Positions 53,175 through 62,028 of a stretch of DNA of 64,000 bases are shown here, piece by piece. The notes beneath the pieces were generated by a model. It searched no databases. It was given only the letters and a program-made list of their open reading frames with translations, and was not told the origin of the DNA. The first letter of the stretch is position 1. Each line of letters starts with the position of its first letter. The DNA is from Bacteroidales bacterium (lineage in GTDB: Bacteria; Bacteroidota; Bacteroidia; Bacteroidales; VadinHA17), in assembly GCA_029210565.1 (NCBI GenBank), contig JARGFQ010000001.1, forward strand, positions 250,656 to 314,655, in the 5' to 3' direction. Made by a program: the position numbers and the translations under genes.

Positions 53175-53205
53175 TTGCATATTTGAGGTCAAATCTATAC
53201 CTTTA
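53175..53205 (+). promoter_or_regulatory. Candidate promoter of the SPOR lipoprotein gene
   Basis: TTG (53175-53177), 20 bases, then TACCTTTA (53198-53205), one mismatch from TAnnTTTG. The spacing suits the Bacteroidota -33/-7 architecture. Confidence 0.45.
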
Positions 53206-53234
53206 CAATCTATTACAATGAAAAACTGCCGTTT

Positions 53235-53705
53235 ATGAAGAGAATCCCCATGGTGATACTTGCAGCGATACTGCTTCTCACCCCGTCATGTGATTTCATG
53301 AAAAGCATAAATCCTTTCGGGAAGAAAAAGGCCAGGGAGGCAGAGGCTCTGAGGCAGCAGCAGGAGGCGTTCCGTGTTGCAGATTCCATCCGGGTTGCCA
53401 ATGAAAGGCAGGCAGAGGCAGAACGTCAGCGTCAGGCTGAGCTGGCTCTGGCAGCACAGCAGCAGGAAATGGAGTATTCACGCTATCATGTCATCGTGGG
53501 CAGTTTCCTGACACCTTCATATGCTGATGCGTGGCTCGAACATATCCGTGGCTTTGGCTATGATGCCATAATTGTTCCCATGAATGGTGGCAGGTGGAGC
53601 CTGGTATCAGCCAAGTCGTTCACTACCATACGAGAGGCCTGGAACGCACTGCCCGGTATACAGGATAACATTAACGGCGAAGCCTGGGTCTACAGCAGGG
53701 AATAA
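53235..53705 (+). CDS. SPOR-domain lipoprotein
   Basis: A 156-residue lipoprotein (MKRIPMVILAAILLLTPSC) with an Arg/Ala/Glu/Gln-rich coiled coil (about 32-80) and a C-terminal SPOR domain (about 83-154, YHVIVGSFLTPSYADAWLEHI). SPOR domains bind peptidoglycan stripped of stem peptides at division sites, so a role in septal wall or envelope organisation is likely. It ends three bases from the convergent purA stop. Confidence 0.9.
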   Translation: MKRIPMVILAAILLLTPSCDFMKSINPFGKKKAREAEALRQQQEAFRVADSIRVANERQAEAERQRQAELALAAQQQEMEYSRYHVIVGSFLTPSYADAWLEHIRGFGYDAIIVPMNGGRWSLVSAKSFTTIREAWNALPGIQDNINGEAWVYSRE

Positions 53706-53708
53706 GGG

Positions 53709-54971
53709 CTACCTGTAGATAGTAGCTGACCTGTCGGGACCGACGGAGACGATCGTTACCGGCACTCCGGTCTCCTTCTCAATATATTCCACATAACCCT
53801 TCAGTGCTGGGGGAACCTCATCCCAGCCCAGACAGCCGGTGATGTCATTCTGCCATCCCGGGAAAAACTGGTAGTTGAGTCCCTCAATATCTCCAAGACA
53901 GTACGGCAATTCAGTAACCTCGGCGCCGTTGACCTGGTATGAGCGGCACACTCTGATCTCATCAAAGCCTGAGAGCACATCAGCCTTCATCATGAAGAGC
54001 CGTGTCACGCCGTTGACCATAATCGCGTATTTCAGCGCCGGCAGGTCAAGCCATCCGCATCGCCTCGGCCTTCCGGTGGTTGAACCGTACTCGTTGCCGC
54101 GGTCGCGCATCATCTGTCCGTATTCATCATCCAGCTCGGTGGGGAAGGGTCCGCTTCCCACCCTGGTACAATAAGCCTTGAAGATGCCGAAGACCTCCCC
54201 GGTGCGGGAGGGAGCCATGCCCAGCCCCGTACATGCCCCGGCAGCCACGGTGTTGGATGATGTTACAAAGGGATAGGTCCCGAAGTCAATGTCGAGCATC
54301 GTTCCCTGGGCCCCCTCGGCAAGTATGCGCTTGCCTCTCAGAAGACTGGTGTACAGATAGTAGTCGGCGTTTACGGTGGTGAACTGCTTCAGGTATTCAA
54401 CTGACTCTAACCACTCCTCCTCCAGTGCGCTCATATCATTGCTGTAACCGTAACCCATGAGGGCCCTGGTGTGCTCCTTAACACGCGAACTGTAAATCTC
54501 CCTGAACTCTTTCCTGAAGAGATCGCCAACCCTCAATCCGTTGCGGGAAGTCTTGTCAGAGTAGGCCGGCCCTATGCCCCTGAGAGTGGAGCCTATCTTT
54601 AATTCACCCAGGGTAGCCTCCTGTGCGGCATCAAGCAGCTTGTGCGTGGGTAGTATCATATGGGCCTTCGCCGAGATAAGCAGCCGTTCACGCACCTGAT
54701 CAATGGAAATACCCAGGCTCTCTACCTCGTGCCTGAAGACTACAGGGTCGATGACCAGCCCGTTGCCTATAATGTTGATCTTGCCCTCATGAAAGATGCC
54801 CGACGGTATCAGGTGCAAAACGTGCTTTGTGTTGTTGAACTCAATCGTATGGCCGGCATTGGGTCCGCCCTGGAATCGTGCAATAACATCATACTCAGGT
54901 GTCAGTGCATCGACAATCTTTCCCTTACCCTCATCTCCCCACTGGAGTCCGAGCAATATGTCTATCTTCAT
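53709..54971 (-). CDS. purA: Adenylosuccinate synthetase
   Basis: Makes adenylosuccinate from IMP, aspartate and GTP, first committed step to AMP. 420 residues from MKIDILLGLQWGDEGKGK at 54971; a frame extension to 55007 lacks family residues. GLQWGDEGKGK (catalytic Asp), GGPNAGHTIEF (catalytic His), RGIGPAYSDK and EGAQGTMLDIDFGTYPFVTSS are all present. Third gene of the rel-fur-purA cluster, 111 bases after fur. Confidence 0.97.
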   Translation of the reverse strand: MKIDILLGLQWGDEGKGKIVDALTPEYDVIARFQGGPNAGHTIEFNNTKHVLHLIPSGIFHEGKINIIGNGLVIDPVVFRHEVESLGISIDQVRERLLISAKAHMILPTHKLLDAAQEATLGELKIGSTLRGIGPAYSDKTSRNGLRVGDLFRKEFREIYSSRVKEHTRALMGYGYSNDMSALEEEWLESVEYLKQFTTVNADYYLYTSLLRGKRILAEGAQGTMLDIDFGTYPFVTSSNTVAAGACTGLGMAPSRTGEVFGIFKAYCTRVGSGPFPTELDDEYGQMMRDRGNEYGSTTGRPRRCGWLDLPALKYAIMVNGVTRLFMMKADVLSGFDEIRVCRSYQVNGAEVTELPYCLGDIEGLNYQFFPGWQNDITGCLGWDEVPPALKGYVEYIEKETGVPVTIVSVGPDRSATIYR

Positions 54972-55082
54972 TTTTCTCTCTGATCCTGTTTTGAGAACTG
55001 GCTCCAATTTACAAAATAAATCATCGTTGCGGGCTCTCAGCAGACGATTGTTTACAACTCTGCGAATCTCCTGACAAGGGCG

Positions 55083-55613
55083 TCAGGCAGACGCCCCGGA
55101 ATCACCGGACGATGAACCGGTCTCACGTGTCCTACTCTTCTGCTTCCGGGATTTGTCAGGTATCCCAAATACATATAGCGCATAGTGATGGAGTATGAAA
55201 GAGTTTTCCTCACATGCATTTCTTATAATATCGTTAATCCTGGGATCACTGAATTCTATCACCTTGCCTGTCTCAGTATCTATGATATGATCATGCTGTC
55301 CCGTGCGAAAGGTCTTTTCATACTGTGCCTGACTGCGGCCAAACTTGTGTTTGGTTACCAGCTTGCAGTCTATGAGCAGGTCAATGGTATTGTACAGCGT
55401 GGCTCTCGATACACGGTAGTTCTTGTTTTTCATATAGTTGAAGAGAGACTCTATATCAAAATGACCATCACGTGAGTATATCTCATCCAGGATTGAAAAC
55501 CGTTCCGGGGTCTTTCTCAGTGAGCGGCTGCCCAGGTATTCTGCAAAAATCTGCTTTACAATAAGTCTGGCATCGTCGTTCGGCATTGCTTGATGCTTTT
55601 TGGTGTCGGACAC
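55083..55613 (-). CDS. fur: Fur family metal-responsive regulator
   Basis: A 176-residue winged-helix repressor: DNA-binding part about 25-100 (RKTPERFSILDEIYSRDGHFD, VSRATLYNTIDLL), then a metal-sensing part with QHDHIID. The structural zinc CxxC pairs of Escherichia coli Fur are absent (DTETGKVIEF instead of a Cys-x2-Cys version). The C-terminal tail is Ser/Gly/Lys-rich and likely disordered. Which metal it senses (iron, zinc, manganese or peroxide as in PerR) is not decided by sequence. It lies 2 bases after rel, suggesting co-expression of stress and metal control. Confidence 0.9.
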   Translation of the reverse strand: MSDTKKHQAMPNDDARLIVKQIFAEYLGSRSLRKTPERFSILDEIYSRDGHFDIESLFNYMKNKNYRVSRATLYNTIDLLIDCKLVTKHKFGRSQAQYEKTFRTGQHDHIIDTETGKVIEFSDPRINDIIRNACEENSFILHHYALYVFGIPDKSRKQKSRTRETGSSSGDSGASA

Positions 55614-55615
55614 TC

Positions 55616-57880
55616 TTATTCAATAAATTCTTCAATTCTCTTCACACTGGCAATGCCCTTAACATTGGAAAGCTGCATAATAAGATTGTTAAGGTCTCGG
55701 GTGTGGTGTACGTAAAGGTCCAGGGTTCCCTCAAAGATGCCGTCGTAAACCGATACGTTGATGTTACGTATGTTGACATTGAGCTCTGTGGAGATAATAT
55801 TGGTTACCTCATTGATGAGACCTATCCGGTCAATACCATTAATGCTCACCCGTGCAAGGAATGATGCGATCTTATGTATTGTCCATCTCACCGGAATGAT
55901 TCTGTTGCCCTCGCTCGACATGAGCTTTACTGCTGTCGGACATTTGGGTTTGTGAACAATGATGGCATTGGAACGGTCGATATACCCGACAACCTCATCG
56001 CCCGGAATAGGGTTGCAGCATTCGGCAATGCGGTAGGAGTCTCCGGTGTTGTCAACGTCTTCACGCAGCAGGTAAGGATGGCTCTTGTCAATCGTGCCGC
56101 TCAGCGGTGGATTATCCTTCTCGTTGGAGCTCTTGCGTGTCACGCCCCCGACAGCCAGCTTCCAGTATTTCCTGAGACTGCCCTCAGGCGCCTTCCTGAG
56201 TACCTTGCGCAACTCGTCGAGATTGATGAGTCCCAGCCCGATGCGCGAGTAAAGCTCATCCTTGGTGAGCAACTCATAGTAGTCGAGCAGCTTCTTGATG
56301 ATATCTGAGTTGGCCATGATGCCAAGCTCACCAAGCTTTTCCTCAAGCATCTCCCGCCCCTTGTGGATGCGGTCGGTCGACTCATCCCTGAGAGCATCCT
56401 TGATGCTGTTTTTGGCTTTTGCCGTGTGGGCGTACTCAAGCCAGTCCTTTTCTGGCTTGGCAATGTTGGATGTGATAATCTCCACCTGGTCTCCACTCTG
56501 AAGTGTAATGGAGAGCGGCGATAGCTTGTAGTTGACCTTTGCACCGATAGCCTTGTTGCCTATGTCAGTGTGTATCTCATAGGCAAAATCAAGGGCTGAG
56601 GCTCCCTTTGGGAGGTTGACCAGCAGTCCCTTGGGGGTGAAGACCATGATCTCCGATGAAAAGAGACTCATCTTGAACTCATCGAGGAAGGTCAGCGGGT
56701 CAGACATTGGGTTTGAAAGCATCTCCCTGATGTGCTTGAGCCATTTATCCAGCTCGCTCTCCGACTGCAGCACGTCGCCCTTGTATTTCCAGTGAGCCGC
56801 AAAACCTCGCTCGGCTATGTCATCCATGCGCTGGCTGCGTATCTGTGCCTCAACCCAACGTCCTTCCGGACCCATAACCGTAAGGTGCAGTGCCTCATAA
56901 CCGTTCGACTTCGGCCTGCTGATCCAGTCACGGAGCCGGTCAGGCTTCGGAGTGTAGATGTCAGTGATGAGTGAATATATCTGCCAGCACTGAGCCCTTT
57001 CACTCATCTCGGGCCCCGGCTCAAATACGATCCTGACAGCCAGCAGATCATAAACCTCCTCAAAAGGAACATTCTTTGACTGCATCTTCTTCCAGATGGA
57101 ATAGATCGACTTGAACCTTCCTGAAATATCAAAGATGATGTCGTTGTTGTTGAGCTCATCAATGATGGGCAGACTGAACCTGTTGATGAGAGCAAGGTTC
57201 TTCTTCTCATCCATCTTGACCTTGCGGACTATCTCATCATAGATGCGCGGATGCCTGAACTTGAAACTGAGGTCTTCAAGCTCAGTCTTGATGGCAAAGA
57301 GACCCAAACGATGCGCCAGCGGAGCATAGAGATAGACCGTCTCACCGGCAACCTTCATCTTCTTGTATTCGGGCATGGAATCCAGGGTGCGCATATTATG
57401 CAACCTGTCAGCTATCTTGATGAGAATGACCCTGATATCGTCAGACAGGGTCATCAGCATCTTCCTGAAGTTCTCAGCCTGGAGTGAGTTTGTCTCTTTG
57501 TTATATGTGCCGGATATCTTTGTAAGACCGTCAATCAGGGAAGCTATCTTAGGGCCGAACTCCCTCCGTATCTCCTCCAGGGGTACGCCCGTGTCCTCCA
57601 CCACATCATGCAGCAGCGCTGCTGCCACCGATCTGGCTCCAAGCCCTATCTCCTGATTCACGATGCGCGCTACGTGAATCGGATGGATTATGTACGGCTC
57701 TCCCGAGTTGCGGTACATGTCGCGGTGTGCCTCATTGGCAAAACTGAAGGCCTTCTGTATCAACTCCCTGTCTCCAGGGTTGTCACACCTGTAAAGATTG
57801 TCACTGAGGAGCTGATACTCTCTCTCAATCTGGCTGAGATCCTCCGCAGTAAATATGTTTGATTTAGTCTTACCCATCAT
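55616..57880 (-). CDS. rel: Bifunctional (p)ppGpp synthetase/hydrolase
   Basis: Stringent-response enzyme that makes and degrades (p)ppGpp. I choose the ATG at 57878-57880; a TTG at 57904 would add eight residues, and the next ATG at 57877 is equally possible. Domains: HD hydrolase with H91-D92 (ALLHDVVEDTG), synthetase (RFKSIYSIWKKMQ, RPKSNGYEALHLTVMG), TGS (VFTPKGLLVNLPKGASALDF), a helical and zinc-finger region (RIAECCNPIPGDEVVGYI) and a C-terminal ACT domain. Both catalytic halves look intact. First gene of the rel-fur-purA run. Confidence 0.95.
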   Translation of the reverse strand: MMGKTKSNIFTAEDLSQIEREYQLLSDNLYRCDNPGDRELIQKAFSFANEAHRDMYRNSGEPYIIHPIHVARIVNQEIGLGARSVAAALLHDVVEDTGVPLEEIRREFGPKIASLIDGLTKISGTYNKETNSLQAENFRKMLMTLSDDIRVILIKIADRLHNMRTLDSMPEYKKMKVAGETVYLYAPLAHRLGLFAIKTELEDLSFKFRHPRIYDEIVRKVKMDEKKNLALINRFSLPIIDELNNNDIIFDISGRFKSIYSIWKKMQSKNVPFEEVYDLLAVRIVFEPGPEMSERAQCWQIYSLITDIYTPKPDRLRDWISRPKSNGYEALHLTVMGPEGRWVEAQIRSQRMDDIAERGFAAHWKYKGDVLQSESELDKWLKHIREMLSNPMSDPLTFLDEFKMSLFSSEIMVFTPKGLLVNLPKGASALDFAYEIHTDIGNKAIGAKVNYKLSPLSITLQSGDQVEIITSNIAKPEKDWLEYAHTAKAKNSIKDALRDESTDRIHKGREMLEEKLGELGIMANSDIIKKLLDYYELLTKDELYSRIGLGLINLDELRKVLRKAPEGSLRKYWKLAVGGVTRKSSNEKDNPPLSGTIDKSHPYLLREDVDNTGDSYRIAECCNPIPGDEVVGYIDRSNAIIVHKPKCPTAVKLMSSEGNRIIPVRWTIHKIASFLARVSINGIDRIGLINEVTNIISTELNVNIRNINVSVYDGIFEGTLDLYVHHTRDLNNLIMQLSNVKGIASVKRIEEFIE

Positions 57881-57938
57881 TAACCTGCCCAAAAGGAAGA
57901 ACAAAGATATGAAAATCGGACCATTTATCCTTTAATGA

Positions 57939-59411
57939 TCAGGGCAGTATAGTTACCGTACCTCTTCGCACCTCAGTCTGCCCTGACGGAGTCGTAAGCC
58001 TCAGGCTCCAGAGATAAACGCCCGACGGCATCAGACTCCCGTTGTGATGCCCGTCCCATCCCTCACCGTAATCAGAGGTGCGGAACAAAACCACGCCGCT
58101 GCGTGTGTATATACTGAACTCATACCCGACAGGTATGAAGGAGAGAGCAGGCATGAAGAGGTCATTAAGTCCGTCACCGTCAGGAGTGAAGGCATTGGGC
58201 ATATAGATCCTCTCAGTAATTGGGACAAGGGTCACATTTGACTGTGAAGGGGGTGTGCCTGCCGGGGACTCATCAGAGGAAGCAGTCACACGGTATGCGA
58301 CAGAGGCTGATGTGACAGTACCAGCCAGGAGCGAGAGCTCTTCTGACCATAAGGTGTCTGACAGTCCGGTGGCCGCCTCCTGCCATCCCTTGCCCGTATC
58401 CCTCCATATGGAATAGACCGGTGCCGGGGAGAGGCCGGGACGGTTCCAAAACAGGTTGACCTGCGTACCCCTCATTTCTGAGGTCAGCACGATGTTACGG
58501 ACCGGCAGCGAGCTGTCTGCGGCAATACCACAGCTGTTCAGCACCGCCAGGGTGTAAGGAGTGATTCTGTTCGTGTCAGCATCAGCGATGGTGAATACGA
58601 CAGTGCCGTCAAACCCGGATGTCGTTCCGCACTGCGACCAGCCAGGTATACCCTCATCATAACGCAACACGATAAAGTTATCCATGGTGCTCTCCCGGTC
58701 ATAGCTGCCTGTGACGACCAGTCCGCCACCCACAACGGAGAGCGCTGTAATTTGCATCCATCCGGGGGTTGTCTCAGCGCCTGTCGTTATGCACTGCCTG
58801 TTGGACGAGGAGGGGGCAGCTCCCTCTTCATCACTGGCAATAATGAAAATACAGTAGTCGCTGCCGGGCAGATAATCACTGAAATTATATGACGTGTCCG
58901 TTTTCGGGAGCGTCAGGATTAGTGCAACAGGCTCCTCCGCCACTGACAACCACAGTTCATAACGGTCAGAGGGATGACTGACATTCACGTGGGGAGTCCA
59001 GGAAAGGTTGATGCGGCTGTTGCAGCTGTCATTCTCAGCTGCCAGATAAACGGTCCACAGCGGGTCACTCATCGGGCTGCGGTTGCCGGAGGAATCCCTG
59101 GCGGCAACACTGTATCCTGTACTTCTGTAACGGGCGAATGAGTTGGCGTGCAGATACTCCGAAGGGTGGGATGCCGGGACGCTGTCTATGGCAAGAAATC
59201 CGTAAAGACTGTCCGATGCATAGATGATATATCTCTCCACATCTGTTGACACTGATGGAATCCAACTCAGGGTGCAGTTTCCGGTATACGGGTCAACAGT
59301 GACATTCTCCGGTACCGGCACTGCGGGCAGGATGCCGTCCTGCTGCCCATAAAGCCCTGGCATTGCTACGGTGAGTGAAAACAACAGTGTCAGTCTGGTT
59401 AGCGGTTTCAT
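57939..59411 (-). CDS. Type IX-secreted Fn3 protein, gliding-type C-terminus
   Basis: A 490-residue exported protein: signal peptide (MKPLTRLTLLFSLTVAMPGLYG), about four fibronectin type III-like modules (NCTLSWIPSVSTDVERYIIY, RINLSWTPHVN and further), and a C-terminal type B sorting domain (MPNAFTPDGDGLNDLF, then GHHNGSLMPSGVYLWSLRL) that directs export by the type IX system. Its start overlaps the stop of the preceding M16 peptidase-like gene (ATGA, 59408-59411). The function of the Fn3 array is unknown. Confidence 0.85.
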   Translation of the reverse strand: MKPLTRLTLLFSLTVAMPGLYGQQDGILPAVPVPENVTVDPYTGNCTLSWIPSVSTDVERYIIYASDSLYGFLAIDSVPASHPSEYLHANSFARYRSTGYSVAARDSSGNRSPMSDPLWTVYLAAENDSCNSRINLSWTPHVNVSHPSDRYELWLSVAEEPVALILTLPKTDTSYNFSDYLPGSDYCIFIIASDEEGAAPSSSNRQCITTGAETTPGWMQITALSVVGGGLVVTGSYDRESTMDNFIVLRYDEGIPGWSQCGTTSGFDGTVVFTIADADTNRITPYTLAVLNSCGIAADSSLPVRNIVLTSEMRGTQVNLFWNRPGLSPAPVYSIWRDTGKGWQEAATGLSDTLWSEELSLLAGTVTSASVAYRVTASSDESPAGTPPSQSNVTLVPITERIYMPNAFTPDGDGLNDLFMPALSFIPVGYEFSIYTRSGVVLFRTSDYGEGWDGHHNGSLMPSGVYLWSLRLTTPSGQTEVRRGTVTILP

Positions 59412-60694
59412 GCTGTGCCGGCTATTATTACGTATGCTTCTTCCTGGTTGAAATACGTATTGAACAGCTCCTTTATTTTACCGGGAGTGATGTTGTTGAC
59501 TGTCTCTGCAAACCGGGTATAATAGTCATGTCCGGCATCGTAGTCCACGATGCCCTTTATGGCATCAGCAACTGAGAACGGGCCGTCAAACAGTCTGGCT
59601 ATCTCACCCATGGTGTGGTTTCTGACTACCTGAAGCTCATCGTCGCTGACGTCATCCCTCTGCAGACGTGCGATCTCCTTTCTTATCTCCATTACTGTCT
59701 CCTCGCGCCAGGCATTGGCAACGTCAGTCATTACTGCAATGTACCCGATACCATGGAAAGCGCCGGCGACGGCATGTATCCCATAGGTGTAACCCTTCTC
59801 CTCCCTTATTTTCCTCATCAGCCTGGAGCCGAAGTACCCTCCGAGAAGCATGGTGGCAACCTGAAGCCCCAGATAGTCAGGGTGGTCGCGGGTTATGCCT
59901 TTCCATCCCATCCTTACCGTGCTCTGAACGGAGTCTTTGACCTCGCAATAGATGACACCGGGACTGGCACTGCTGAATAGTGGGACAGTGATCACAGGCT
60001 TGCTCCATGGACCTGAGCCCTCTCCGGAAAAATGCCTTTCAAGCAGAGGAAGAGCCTGTTCCGGATTACGGCCGGCAACAGTGATATACATGTTGCGGGG
60101 AATGTAATGTGTTGAATGGAAGTCCTGGAGGTGTGAAACGGACAGTGAGGCGTAATCTTCTGCACATGTCACTCTTCCGTAAGGGGTTTCATCACCGCAC
60201 AGTGCACGGTAAAACTCCTCCCTGGCTCTTACTGCGGTTCTCTGTCTGCCGATAAGAAAAGCCTGCATCCTCTTATCTTTCATCATCCGAAACTCCCTCT
60301 CCGGAAAGGAGGGATGAAACAAAACCTCTTCTGCTAGTGACATCACCTCATCAAGCTTTCTCGTCAGCGTGACGGTTACAAGCCCGGCGGAGTCCTTGTC
60401 GGCATTAGGACTGAACAATGCACCGGTCGCATCGATGAGATTATTGACGGAAGCGGCATCATGCAAATAAGTGCCCTCGGTCAGCATGGTGTTGGTGGCT
60501 GCCGAGGCAAGATGAACACTCTCAGTTCGCTGCCCGGCATTGAAGACAAACTCAATACGTATCAGACCTTCCGGGCCGTTGCCGATAAGGTAAACAGGCA
60601 CACCGTTGCTCAGCCTTGTACACGCAGGAAAGGATGTATCACCTGGAGAAGGGATGTTTAGGGCGGGGGCTCTCAGCGGTAAGGCGTCTTTCAT
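59408..60694 (-). CDS. M16 peptidase-like protein, zinc site lost
   Basis: 428 residues with the M16 fold (LSNGVPVYLIGNGPEGLIRIEFVFNAGQRTE; second half GLQVATMLLGGYFGSRLMRKIREEKGYTYGI, quoted in parts). Where active members have HxxEH, this one reads ATNTMLTEGT, so it should be the non-catalytic partner that pairs with the active subunit encoded just upstream (ATGA overlap at 60691-60694). The substrate-binding Arg-Tyr region (MRKIREEKGYTYG) is kept, as in other inactive partners. Two-subunit M16 peptidases degrade oligopeptides. Confidence 0.9.
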   Translation of the reverse strand: MKDALPLRAPALNIPSPGDTSFPACTRLSNGVPVYLIGNGPEGLIRIEFVFNAGQRTESVHLASAATNTMLTEGTYLHDAASVNNLIDATGALFSPNADKDSAGLVTVTLTRKLDEVMSLAEEVLFHPSFPEREFRMMKDKRMQAFLIGRQRTAVRAREEFYRALCGDETPYGRVTCAEDYASLSVSHLQDFHSTHYIPRNMYITVAGRNPEQALPLLERHFSGEGSGPWSKPVITVPLFSSASPGVIYCEVKDSVQSTVRMGWKGITRDHPDYLGLQVATMLLGGYFGSRLMRKIREEKGYTYGIHAVAGAFHGIGYIAVMTDVANAWREETVMEIRKEIARLQRDDVSDDELQVVRNHTMGEIARLFDGPFSVADAIKGIVDYDAGHDYYTRFAETVNNITPGKIKELFNTYFNQEEAYVIIAGTA

Positions 60695-61932
60695 TGCTCT
60701 TCAGGGATATAATGGATAATACTGCAATTGGAGGGGAGAAATGTGCGGGCTGCAGTCACAGCCATCTCTCCGGCAGTAACACTCATATATCTCTCCTTCT
60801 CTCTGTTAATCCCTTCAGCATCACCCAGCAGTTCGTGGAGCGCCAGGTTGAAGGCTTTGTTCGAGGCGCTCAGATGAGAGAAAAGCCTTAGCGACTCATA
60901 CCGGTTGCGTGCCTTCTCCAGCTCTGCGTCGGTAACAGGCACTGCTGAAAGCTTGAAGAGCTCTTCCTCCACTGCCTCTTCCGCCATGCGGATATCAGTG
61001 CCGTTTCTGAGCTTGCCGCTGAAGATGACCAGGCCGGGGTCCGTCTCTCCTGAAAGGTATATATCAGCCTCACTAAAAATCTCTTTCTCCCTCACCAGCA
61101 GGTTAGGAAAACGCGCTGACTCGCATCCGGACAGGATATCGGTGAGCATGTCAAGGACAATGAAGTCCCTGCTGTTTCTTCCATCTGTGTGCCATGCCAT
61201 GATGAGCTGGGCTGATGGCACCTTCCGCTCTACGACGATCTGCCTGCGCTCGTTCTGGCCAGGTTCAACAGGGAGTCGTCTCCGCCGCCGTGGTGCCCGG
61301 GGCTTGTCACCGAACCACTTTTCAGCAAGACGGAAGACCTCATCAGGTGCAATGTTACCGGCAACGGACAGTATCGCATTCGACGCATTGTAGAATTTCC
61401 TGTAAAATCTCCCCGCTGATATGGTGTCGGCCTTCCCGATATGGCTTATATCAATACCTATGGCAGGCCAGCGGTACGGATGAACCTTGTAAGCCAGCGG
61501 CTTGAGCAACAACAGCAGGTCACCGTACGGCTGGTTCAGGTATCGCTGACGATACTCCTCTGTCACAACGCTCTTTTGAGTCATGATTCTCTCCTCTGAG
61601 AGGTCCAGCCCTGTCATCCTGTCTGCCTCAAGCCAGAGCGCTGTCTCAAGGTTGTTGACCGGCAGCGTTATGTAATAGTTGGTAAAATCATTGTTGGTGA
61701 ATGCATTGTTCTCTCCTCCGGCCATCATCACCGGAACGTCAAAGAGAGGCACCTCCCGAGTGCCTCCAAACATCAGGTGTTCAAACAGATGAGCCAGTCC
61801 CGTAGATCCCGGGTCCTCATCCCTGGCGCCAACGTCATACAAGATATTGGTGGTCACCATCGGAGTGCCTTCATCACGGTGTGCAATTACTCTCAGTCCG
61901 TTCTCAAGCGTATGCCGCTCAAATCTGATCAT
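60691..61932 (-). CDS. M16 zinc peptidase, catalytic subunit
   Basis: 414 residues starting at MIRFERHTLENGLRV (61930-61932); a nine-codon upstream extension is unlikely. The inverted zinc motif HLFEH (H48, E51, H52) and the second Glu in VVTEEY (about 125/126) are present, so this is the active subunit. It is coupled to the inactive M16 partner, which is coupled to the type IX cargo gene, a three-gene chain of four-base overlaps. The signal peptide is absent, so it may act in the cytoplasm. Confidence 0.93.
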   Translation of the reverse strand: MIRFERHTLENGLRVIAHRDEGTPMVTTNILYDVGARDEDPGSTGLAHLFEHLMFGGTREVPLFDVPVMMAGGENNAFTNNDFTNYYITLPVNNLETALWLEADRMTGLDLSEERIMTQKSVVTEEYRQRYLNQPYGDLLLLLKPLAYKVHPYRWPAIGIDISHIGKADTISAGRFYRKFYNASNAILSVAGNIAPDEVFRLAEKWFGDKPRAPRRRRRLPVEPGQNERRQIVVERKVPSAQLIMAWHTDGRNSRDFIVLDMLTDILSGCESARFPNLLVREKEIFSEADIYLSGETDPGLVIFSGKLRNGTDIRMAEEAVEEELFKLSAVPVTDAELEKARNRYESLRLFSHLSASNKAFNLALHELLGDAEGINREKERYMSVTAGEMAVTAARTFLPSNCSIIHYIPEEQ

Positions 61933-61986
61933 ACAGGCAAAATATCCCAAACTTACCAAAATAAACCACCGCTCCTCAATTTATTT

Positions 61987-61994
61987 TATATTTG
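61987..61994 (+). promoter_or_regulatory. Candidate -7 box of the ClC gene
   Basis: TATATTTG, exact TAnnTTTG, 35 bases before the proposed TTG start. It argues against the longer frame that would begin inside the divergent peptidase gene. Confidence 0.4.
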
Positions 61995-62028
61995 TGAACA
62001 TTATGCTTTTTCATTTAACGTACCTGCC

